Origin: Eunapius fragilis
Lineage: Eukaryota; Porifera; Demospongiae; Spongillida; Spongillidae
DNA: 64,000 bases
Direction of reading: 5' to 3'
NCBI GenBank assembly: GCA_963681505.1
Contig: OY811973.1
Span: forward strand, 2,840,267 to 2,904,266
The notes beneath the pieces are model-generated. The model searched no databases, was not told the DNA's origin, and saw nothing but the letters and a program-made list of their open reading frames with translations. Numbering within the stretch: the first letter of the stretch is position 1; the number at the start of each line of letters is the position of its first letter. The translations under genes were made by a program, and so were the position numbers. Shown in pieces: positions 12,171 through 20,692 of this stretch.

Positions 12171-12501
12171 CAGAGGCGGATCCAGGGGGGGGGGGGGGGG
12201 GGGGGGGGGTGTTTGGGGGTTGCAACCCCCCCTTTCATATATGGCAACGCCCCCTCTTCTGCTAAACAGCCCCTCTCCCTTCCCCGCTTTTTGTATCGGG
12301 CCTGAAGCGCCGGACAGCACCCCCCCCCCCCCCCCTCCCTCCTTCGCTTTTCGTATCGGGCCTTAAATGGAAGGCCCCCCCCCCCCCCTCCCCCCGCTTC
12401 TCGTATCGGGCCTGAAGCGGGCAGCACCCCCCCCCCCCCCCCCCGCATTTCGTATCGCAGGTCTCAACCCCCCCTTTAGGAAAATCCTGTATCCGCCCCT
12501 G
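12171..12501. mobile_element. 331-bp MITE-like element, CAG...CTG ends, 5-bp target duplication
   Basis: Left end CAGAGGCGGATCCAGG; right end, inverted, CAGGGGCGGATACAGG. GCAGT flanks it directly on both sides (12,166-12,170 and 12,502-12,506). The interior is four blocks of long G or C runs separated by copies of TTTCGTATCGGGCCT-like sequence. CAG...CTG termini resemble hAT-type elements, but a 5-bp rather than 8-bp duplication is seen. Confidence 0.78.
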
Positions 12502-13035
12502 GCAGTAATGTACATGTAGGCGGCATTACGGGCGGTGTTACGGTTATACGAGCCGAGGTTTGAGCGCGCGCGAATCCATCCATACATTTCGAACTTAGTG
12601 GCGTCCTGGCTGTCTTTTACCGGGGGGATAGGGGGCAAGAACCATAAATGGCGCCCCTTATATTTAATAGTCAGTCAAAGTTATTAATATTTAATTTAAT
12701 TTGGGCATTGTGTTCCATGGGCGCTGAGGTAGCAAATTTAAGCACCCGAAGAAAGAAGGATCATATTCGCTAAAGGAGTGTAAGCAATTGGACTTAATTG
12801 TATTGCTGGCAAGCATATCGCTGCAATTTTATTCCTATTGATGCACACCAAACGTGGCTGATCAAATTTTGCAACCGCACCTTGTAAGTCGCATGTATCT
12901 GTGTGTGTGAGTGTAGGTGTAAGTGTGTATGGGTGTGTGCGCGCGCGCGTGTGGTGCATGATTGCATGTATGTTATACCCAGAGCTAAACCAATCTGTCC
13001 TCAACCAAAACCCAGCAAAAGGTTCAACTTCCTGG

Positions 13036-13175
13036 CCAAGACACTTAGAGATGATCTGGCACGGGCAAACTTTGCCAAGATCTTGGGCTCCTGGGCAAGA
13101 TCTTGTCCTCCCAGCAAGATCGTGGCCTTATGGGCAAGATCTTGAACATCTTGCCCAAGACACTTGGACAAGAAC
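13036..13175. repeat. Cluster of CAAGATCTTG-type palindromic repeats
   Basis: GGGCAAGATCTTG, CCAAGATCTTGGG and related inverted forms occur at least five times in 140 bp inside the nested TIR element. Confidence 0.7.
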
Positions 13176-13189
13176 TTTTTGCTGGGTAA

Positions 13190-13445
13190 AGGTAGGCCAT
13201 TTTTGTCTGCTAGAGGTAAGCTATTTTGTGTCAGCTACCTGGAGGTAAGCCATTGTGTGTCAGCAAGCCAGACGTAAGCCATTTTGTATCAGCAAGCCAG
13301 AGGTAAGCCATTGTGTGTCAGCTACCCAGAGGTAAGCCATTGTGTCAGCAAGCCAGAGGTAAGCCATTATGTCAGCAAGCCAGAGGTAAGCTATTGTGTG
13401 TCAGCTATCCAGAGGTAAGTCATTTTGTGCCAGCTACCTAGAGGA
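13190..13445. repeat. Roughly 30-bp minisatellite, about 8 copies
   Basis: Imperfect units of AGAGGTAAGCCATTGTGTG followed by TCAGCAAGCC or TCAGCTACC are repeated head to tail. Confidence 0.85.
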
Positions 13446-13469
13446 TGTTAATGTTGAGTCCATTCAAAA

Positions 13470-13760
13470 GCTCCGTGCTTCAGTACCAACAGTGCCACTA
13501 CCACTACCAGAGACCTCGAGCTCTTTGGGCGCCGGCTTGGATGAATCAAGTGAAGGCCATGCATGAGCATGCGCAAGAAGAATGGATCCGGACAATGTAC
13601 CAAACGAAACGGCTGCTCTGAGCATTAAAAGGGCAAGACCGTCTTGTGGAGTTGGAGGGACAAGCCATGAGATTCCTCACCACTCACCAGAACCTGCTCA
13701 TCCTTCAAGCAACCTTAGCTCTGATCCATCTTTCTCTTTGTCTCATTCTAATGTTTAACT
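13470..13760 (+). pseudogene. Coding-like relic inside the TIR element
   Basis: One plus-strand frame reads AWMNQVKAMHEHAQEEWIRT, then a stop, then a Leu-rich helical stretch ending near 13,760. It looks like the C-terminal part of a DNA-binding accessory protein or a captured host exon, but I cannot identify it. It is the only coding-like segment in the element. Confidence 0.25.
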
Positions 13761-14130
13761 TGTGATCATATAATAATCATTTGAGAAATCACTTATGAAA
13801 TCATGCGCTTGATTCTACACAGGATTCACTATACTAAAATCGTGTGCAAAATCACTTATTGATTTTTTGTGGATTTTACAATGGATACTACAATTGATTC
13901 GTAAAATAATCAATTGATAAATACACTGCGTGATTTCTACGTGATTTTCCAATAGATTTTCAATTGATTTAACTGTTAAATCAGTCATTGATTTCGCGCG
14001 TGATTCCGAATAACAAATCAATTGATGAATCAATGCTTGATTCGCGGTCTTTTTTTGCTGTGCGTTAGGTTGCAATCATGATCATTATAGCACAGCAGAA
14101 TACAATGGGTACAATACACTATCTTAAATC

Positions 14131-14152
14131 GGAACCTACGCGAGTAGGTTCC
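14131..14152. other. Perfect hairpin at the truncated LTR junction
   Basis: GGAACCTAC and GTAGGTTCC flank a GCGA tetraloop. The hairpin starts 2 bp beyond the point where LTR similarity ends. Role unknown. Confidence 0.6.
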
Positions 14153-16500
14153 ATATAGGAATCCTGCAGTATCATGAATGTCATTATAAAAACGTCACTC
14201 GCGTCTAGCGGGACATTTAAGAATCGGGTCACTTCGCTCTTGGTGGCAATCGAGCGATATCAAAAAGGAGAACATTTCTGCGCTGTATCTGTGTCATAAG
14301 ACGGTGTACTTTTAGAGAACAAAAATACTCGTCCCCACCGTCCGTACCCAGTCCCACGTAAAATTTCTCCTCCGTAGGCTTCTTCTTCCTTCCGGAGAGT
14401 ATAACTCACGACAGGAACGTTTGCAAAGCACGCCAAGCGTACCAATCGCTTCAGGATGCGTCCGCAGGTTATCTTCGGGGGTCTGTTAGACGCCTAACTG
14501 TTCGGGCAAATAACTAAAGCGAATAGTACCTCATTTGGTATTCGGTTTAAAATACCCAATTACATCAGCTAGCTATTTTTAAATGCAATAATTTAATAAT
14601 AGCCACGTGTCGTGCACGTGTCGTGGGTGTAATTCAAATTCTTAATATTCCTGCACGCTGTGGAAGAGGTATACGCACTGAAACTAAGAACATCAGTCTC
14701 TGAGGCCTTTTGATGATTTCAGGGTCCCTACGGCTTCATGTATAAATGTCCAACCATATTGCTAAATGGTTGAGAAACGGAATGGAGCAGTGATATGCGA
14801 TAATGTTATAGGAAGCCTCCTGACGAATATTCAAGGTATCATTTTCTGCATGACACCTGTGCGTTGCTCTCAACTCCATCATTCGTTACGCAGCTTGAGA
14901 TGAAAGCCAAAAACTACCATACACGTAAGTATCCGACACTATCGCATATAATTGTGTTGACCGAATTGATTTCTATGCTATATATAGCATAACTTTCGAA
15001 TTCTGTCGGTGGAACTACATACGCGATCAGATACTACTACAGCAGATATATGTGAAGCAAGAGGCTCCAATTAGAATGTGTCTCTCCCACCACCGCCCTT
15101 ACAGAAAAAAACAACCCGGCAACAACTTCGATCCATCCTACAATTTCAATTCAGTGTTCCTGATGCCAACAATGCTGAATATTCTGCTGATAACAACTTC
15201 AGTATGTTTATTGAAGAATGTAATGATGGTAGGTAGCCTTTTAAAACGTTTTTTTGTAATAGTATCACATTCATTTAATAGGTACTGCTGATAGCTGTAC
15301 TCTAGAGGACATTTTGGTGTTTTCACTGGTTCATCATCTATACCCCTTCATGGGTTTGGAAAGAATTGCATTGTGACTTTCATACCAGATGAAACGCCCC
15401 TCCCAATAGTATCTTCGTGCAACCTAGAGCTTAGGCTACCAACTTGCCATGGAGAAAACTATGCTGCATTTAAAGAGAACATGGTTCTTGTTCTTAAAGG
15501 ACATGATGATGGCTTTGGTCAAGTTTAATTCAGTTGTTAACTTTTTTTTTATTTTCAGCCTCCTACACTTTCAAGCACACTTGTTACCTAATTTTAAGTT
15601 TGATTGGCCTATTTCATTGCATAACCATAGTTTTTGTACATGTAGCTCTACACTGCAAGCAACTGCTGAACTGATGATCATTATTGCACCGACATGTACA
15701 TGTATGTCTTACATGCCCATTTGTGAATTGATATCTTTTACCTTCGTGCCTGGTTGCAAAATAACAGAAATCTATCCCTACCAGTGGTGGGCATTATAGA
15801 TATTTGCCTGATTTTATAGTACACTGGTAGCTTCCTTATTACAAGCAATAACTTCACAACCCCTAATCACACATGTTTCTAGTTCTCTCCACCCACTACT
15901 GAAGCAGCCCACACATAAAGGACGATCCAACCACAAATTATACAGAAATAATGTTGGCCTTGCATTATAATATGATAGGTTGTTTGCAAAGTGCAGCATT
16001 AAGTACGACTCTATCTAGAACCATAATCACGGATGCATGGTCTCCTATATAATGAGCAACCGCTCCAGCGGACCTGGTTAACAGGATAGACCTAGTACAA
16101 GCTGTCCGAGCCAGTGGCGGCGAAGCCCAAACGGCAGCTGGGGCATGTAGCTCTACCAAAGCCTCCGAATGTAGGGATTTTATGCACCATATAGCCCTAT
16201 CAAAGTTTTTACCCTTCCGCCGCCGCTGGGCCTGTGTACTGTCGCGGCAAAAGTGGCCCTACCAAAAAGTGGTCCGGCGGACAACTTTTGGTCGCCAAAA
16301 TTGGTTTGGCCGGACCGATTTTTCCCCCGGGCCAAAATTTTCGTGACAGTCCCCCCCCCCCCCCCCCCTTTATACTCTGTTCATTGCTCCGCCTTTGCAC
16401 GCTGATAGTATAAGTTCGTATCTGACAAAATCACCGAATGCAAGGTCTTTATACACGTAAGTGTATCTGTTGTTTCGACCCCATATTGCAAGTAGTTTCA
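14153..16500. other. Intergenic DNA, no gene recognised
   Basis: Open frames are short and unsupported. It holds a poly(C) run near 16,351-16,368 next to a stretch rich in GGTCCGGC/CAAAATTGG motifs (16,245-16,345). Confidence 0.5.
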
Positions 16501-16534
16501 GATACATGAATATATTTACTGTTACACATCTGTA

Positions 16535-16705
16535 CTACTACAGAGATCGATCATCGATCCACCTATCATCGATGACCAAAAGCTGACGGTCGATGGTCAG
16601 AAGCTGTCGATGGTCGATGGTCAAAAGCTGTCGATGGTCGAAAGCTGTCGATCGATGATCAATAGCTGTCGATTGATGTCGATCGATGATCAAAAGCTGT
16701 CGATA
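16535..16705. repeat. GTCGATGGTCAAAAGCT imperfect tandem repeat
   Basis: AAAGCTGTCGATGGTCGATG and shorter variants with GATCGATGATC occur about eight times in 170 bp. Confidence 0.8.
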
Positions 16706-16959
16706 AATTTATCACACATTTTTGACTCATTTGGCGTTCCATAGAATAATAGTCATGTGGTATTGTAGAAGATGTATAAACACTACAATCTTACTTCCCA
16801 ATTGGTCGACATGTAACCAAAAATACACTACATAAATGCACAAATCACATGCATGCATGCGTAATATGAAGGCAGGACCATTCGATTGGGATTTATCTCA
16901 TGTAACGAGTTGCGGTGCAGCTCTACTTCAATTGGATTTTATATTCGTGTTAAATAATT

Positions 16960-17240
16960 GGACGGCCGCGGGCGGTTGATCAACAGGACAATTTTGCTGT
17001 CCCGATAAACAACCGGACAGCCGGTTATTCAACCGTCCGATAATTATGCATCCGGTTAGCCGGTTGATCTTCGGGATAACCGGTTGATCAACCGGATAAA
17101 TGAATCATCCGTGCGGAACATATATATGTTACGGCCCGATTTAAAACTTTTGACCCGTTTTAAAACGGGTCGACCCAATTTAAAGCGGGTTAACCCATTT
17201 CCAAGCCGGTCAACCGGCTTTAAAACGGGCTAATTAATTT
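16960..17240. repeat. Array of short palindromes (CCGGTTGATCAACCGG and GACCCGTTTTAAAACGGGTC types)
   Basis: Two blocks: 16,965-17,110 with repeated CGGTTGATCAACCGG-like palindromes, and 17,127-17,235 with GACCCGTTTTAAAACGGGTC and GGTCAACCGGCTTTAAAACG. The second block recurs at 23,400-23,480. Confidence 0.8.
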
Positions 17241-17499
17241 TTATAAGAACAACGTAGTTTAAAATTTCTAAGTGTGCGTTTCTCAGTTCAGTTGCATTTT
17301 TTTGGCATTTGGCTATGAAATGGATATGTACGATCGAGAGAAGGAGTTTGGAGCCTTTCTTGCCGAGAAGTTTTCCTCCAATGCACTAGAAAAATTTTTT
17401 GTTGAAACAACGTATTCTTAAATGTAAACAATTGAAACTGAGGTAACAGTTTAAAATGTTGTTTTAACAGTATTAACAGTTATGGAAATAATTATTAGC

Positions 17500-17935
17500 C
17501 TGTTGTTAAAAGTACAGCTTTTTTAAACGACAATTTTAACTTTATACCTAGATTGTTGATATAACAAATAAAGGATTAGTTAAAATGACCATAATTATTG
17601 TACATTTAAGCTTTTTAAATAAATAATTTTAACTTTACAGGTAGTTGATATAATACAGAAAGGATTAGTTAAAATGACTATAATTATAGTAAATTTGATA
17701 AGTAATTTTATCTTGATGGGTAGTTGATATGATAAATAAAGGATTAGTTAAAATGACTACAATTATTGTACATTCAAGCATTTTAATAAGCAATTTTAAC
17801 TTTACAGGTAGTTGATATAATAAAGGAATAGTTAAGATAACAATATTTAATGTAAGTTTCATTTTAACTTTGCATCAGGATAGTTGATATAACAAAGCAT
17901 TATTCAAGATAAGTATAATTGTAGATTTGATTTAT
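17500..17935. repeat. AT-rich minisatellite, unit about 85 bp, about 5 copies
   Basis: Each unit contains AGTTGATAT, AAAGGATTAGTTAAAATGAC and AATTATTGTACATT. Copies diverge by substitutions and small gaps. Confidence 0.85.
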
Positions 17936-18674
17936 TTAAAGAACCCATTTTGACAAATTTACTGTCGAGTAAATTATTCTTAGTTTTAGCTTCTATATTT
18001 AAACCACATGCACAGCATAATGTTACATCAGACAAGTATGCAAATCAAATAATCAAGCACAAAAGCAGCAGCATAAAGTAAAGTCTGTCAGTCAGTCACA
18101 TATTTCATTATGTCGCTGCTTGTAGTCAGATATGTTGCAGTTTTTGTTTCTTGAGGAAGCTTGAACACAAATTCTTGAAGAAATACACAAACCTCTTAAA
18201 GGGACTTGCTATGCTTTAGATTGAATACATAGTGAGAAGCAAACCACAAGCACATCCCCTTGACAAATGTTGATGTTTCACACAAGATGATGCCTTCAAC
18301 GATGCTATCCAAATGCTTCAAACCATGGAGCTGTCATCTTAGCACGATGAGCTACAAGCTCATCAGGGTTATCTGTTACCTACAATATGATCAAGATAAC
18401 CATAACATCTTCACCGCCACGTTGTTACATTGCCATAACACGTAATTTATTTCCATGTATGTCAACAACAAAATGATGACCTGTCAGGAGTCATATATGT
18501 TCCTAAAACTAATTGTGTGCTAATTAATCCCTTTGATCCCTGAACTCATATGAATGTGACAAATGCAAGTAATCTTGCATTCAATGTGCTAATTGCATGT
18601 TAACATACACAGTAATTTTGCTGCCAACTGACGATTGATGCCTAATGGCATCCTCCTGGTGGTACATTTATCTA

Positions 18675-19010
18675 CAGTGGTGTGCAGAAAATAAACTTCT
18701 GCCAGTTTACATCCTTTTTACATTTGATGGTGCATGGTCGTTGTACAGGTCCAAACCTTGGCCTGAAATTGCCATACAGGCTATACTTATTTTTCTCTGG
18801 TCACAAGTCAGAGCGTCAAGTGAAGCAACGATTGAGATATGCAGAAGAACATATTGAATTGCTTCACTTTGATGCTCTGAATTGGGACTAGAGAAAATAA
18901 TTGTTGCTTAGCAATTTTGGGCCAAACTCCAAAGGACCTGTACAACACGCATGCATGCACCATCAAATTTAAAAGGAATTTAAACTGGCAAAACTTCATT
19001 TTCTGCACTG
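18675..19010. mobile_element. 336-bp foldback element (near-complete palindrome)
   Basis: Left arm from 18,675 (CAGTGGTGTGCAGAAAATAA) pairs with the right arm ending at 19,010 (read inversely CAGTGCAGAAAATGAAG). Pairing continues through GATGGTGCATG and GTTGTACAGGTCC to an inner pair, GTCAGAGCGTCAAGTGAAGC, near the centre at about 18,842. It looks like a MITE or foldback transposon with no coding capacity. Confidence 0.85.
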
Positions 19011-19350
19011 GTACCATGGTAGACAAATTATGTACCCCATGCAGGAAGACACCCGGTACATTATTTAACACAATCATGCATAGGTATACAACATTCTAGA
19101 TTACGCTTCACAATTAGGTATTATGTACATGTGCAATACCTATACCTTGCATTTCTCAAATGCTACTTAAGGCAATAGGATCTTCCTTGAATTTTGTGTC
19201 TTTCTATTCCAAGATGTTTTACCAGTAGAGTGAAGGCGCAGAGGTCATCTACAAAAATAAGAACTGGTTAGTGTGTGTAAACACAAATACACATTCACAC
19301 TACAACTATACTAATGGCCCATAGTGGTCCATACATGTGAGCAAACACAT
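19011..19350. other. Intergenic stretch, no gene recognised
   Basis: No recognisable coding or repeat structure beyond a short ACACATTCACAC-rich patch. Confidence 0.45.
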
Positions 19351-19351
19351 A

Positions 19352-19830
19352 TCAAACGACATGCAAAATTGTAAATTGTGTACCTTTGTGAACATCTCTA
19401 ATTGCCTTCAAAGTATCGCTGTACTTTCCTGTCAAAGATTCAGAGAATTTAAGGACAGCTGGAAAAATTTTCCTCCAATTCTCCATAGCCTTCTTAATAA
19501 AGTCTTTATTGCCTGTTATCAGGTCCAGCTCAGACTCAAGCTCCAAAATAGAAGAAATTTGACCACACATTATGTATAGAATCCAGACACCTTTGAACCA
19601 ATGTCTTTCATGAAAGGATACTTCCTTACTAGTTTGTTTGCAACAACAGATCCGAATGTTGAATTTGGCTTGGGATCTATAGCAAACATTTGGGTTACTA
19701 AATCCCTCACAATCTTATTTCGTCTGGAAGTGTCTATTTGTAATAGCCGCTCTTCGTGTGTCACTTTTTGAAGATGTTGCATAATTGAAGGTCTCCAGGT
19801 GTCTGGAATCTGGAACATTCTATAGACCAC
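19352..19830 (-). CDS. Uncharacterised protein fragment, possibly two exons
   Basis: Two adjacent minus-strand open pieces look like real coding sequence. 19,830-19,570 reads KIVRDLVTQMFAIDPKPNS and VRKYPFMKDIGSKVSGF; 19,570-19,352 reads SILELESELDLITGNKDFIK, then NWRKIFPAVLKF. The composition (charged, helical, no simple repeats) is protein-like, and the KYPFMKD pattern occurs in uncharacterised invertebrate proteins. Upstream sequence to about 20,030 has open stretches but I cannot place a start or join the exons. It may belong to a multicopy or transposon-derived family. No function is assigned. Confidence 0.4.
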
Positions 19831-20096
19831 TTCTTTACAAGTGAAGAAGGCAATGATAAAGATACAGCATCATCTGAAGCAGTTCCGGTTTGGCTCAGGA
19901 GTACCCGTGTCAATTTGGTGAGAATAAACCATTTGCATGACTTGTTGAAGGGGAGGATGGCCTTGGAGGTGAGGTCACTGAGGTCTCCACACTAGAAAAA
20001 ATCTGTACATCTAACATCAAATGCAATGGGTGCAATTAAACAATTACATATAGGCAAGAATATTATTAGTGGTTTGTAGTTATAAACAAGTATCTA

Positions 20097-20640
20097 CAGG
20101 GTTTCATTCAGAAAAAACCTCAAGGGGGGGCAAAAGTAGAGGTTATACTTTTTAGAGGGGACAATTATAAGGCAAATAAAATATATATCAAGACAGAATG
20201 GAAAACATTCCGCCGATATATGGCTAAACAACCACCAAGAAACATGAAACTCCAGTTAAAAGAATTAGCTTCGAATGAAATGTTAAAAACCATGTTTCCA
20301 AATTTAAGTACACTTGCTACCATTAGTCTAACTCTTCCAGTTTCAACAGCATCTGTGGAAAGAAGCTTTTCTCAGATGAAGTTGATTAAAACTCGTCTAA
20401 GAAATTATCTAAGTGATTCAAGCTTGTTTAGTTTAATGAAAATAGCAATAGTCTCCAGATGTACTATCAGAAGATGATCTTGATGCAATAATTGACATAT
20501 GGAATAGAAAAGGTAGAAGGATTGCTGTTTAACTTTATTGAGTAAAGTTGTATTCAGCACTTGTGTTAGTTATGATGCATTTATTAAAGATCACTCCATA
20601 AATACCAAGGGGGGGCAATATAATGGCAAGGGGGGGCATT

Positions 20641-20675
<35 letters not shown>

Positions 20676-20687
20676 GATGAAACCCTG
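20097..20687 (+). mobile_element. Truncated hAT-type element with 5-bp target duplication
   Basis: The left end CAGGGTTTCAT (20,097) and right end ATGAAACCCTG (20,687) are inverted repeats. ATCTA flanks directly on both sides (20,092-20,096 and 20,688-20,692). G runs lie just inside both ends, the right one a poly(C) of about 33. Between them is the C-terminal part of a hAT transposase. The length (591 bp) is far below an autonomous hAT element. Confidence 0.85.
20215..20532 (+). pseudogene. hAT transposase C-terminal dimerisation domain, frameshifted
   Basis: The translation LSTLATISLTLPVSTASVER followed by SFSQMKLIKTRLRNYLSD is the hallmark hATC dimerisation region (the block with ASVERSFS). 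After IVS near 20,458 the frame must change by one base to continue as DVLSEDDLDAIIDIWNRKGR and end at TAA near 20,530. The RNase H-like catalytic core and the zinc finger are absent, so it cannot transpose on its own. Family membership is clear; activity is excluded for this copy. Confidence 0.85.
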
Positions 20688-20692
20688 ATCTA

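Larger units (their letters stand above)
11741..14062. mobile_element. 2.3-kb DNA element with perfect 26-bp TIRs and AATCA/TGATT arrays
   Basis: The ends are perfect inverted repeats: 11,741-11,766 starting CACAGCAAAAAAAGACCGCG and 14,037-14,062 as its reverse complement. Inside each end lies about 260-300 bp packed with short motifs such as TGATTT and CAATTGATT (11,760-12,000 and 13,765-14,040), the layout of subterminal transposase-binding repeats. GTTA flanks both sides. No transposase was found, so it is probably non-autonomous. The interior contains a nested G-run element (12,171-12,501), a CAAGATCTTG-rich stretch, a roughly 30-bp minisatellite and a short coding-like relic. The superfamily is not assigned. 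Confidence 0.8.
7545..14129 (-). mobile_element. Decayed Ty3/Gypsy-type LTR retrotransposon, minus orientation
   Basis: Two related terminal segments (7,545-8,228 and 11,682-14,129, both starting TGTAGTGTATGGCC) flank gag- and pol-like coding remnants read right to left: gag with a zinc knuckle, a protease tail, reverse transcriptase, an RNase H remnant and integrase. The left LTR ends CTACA at 8,228, the inverse of its TGTAG start. A pyrimidine block (CTCCTCCCCCTTT) just inside it fits the polypurine tract on the minus strand. Next to the right LTR the minus strand reads TTTTGGCGACGAG, a candidate primer-binding site. Frameshifts, internal deletions and a changed catalytic residue show that the copy is dead. 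The outer end of the right LTR is missing, so no flanking target duplication can be tested. Confidence 0.9.
11682..14129 (-). repeat. 5' LTR of the Gypsy element, truncated and carrying a nested DNA element
   Basis: 11,682-11,740 matches the start of the other LTR, and 14,063-14,129 matches its later part (CAGCAGAATACAATGGGTAC). The last roughly 105 bp of the LTR are missing on the outer side. The block between the two parts is a foreign TIR element. Confidence 0.8.
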
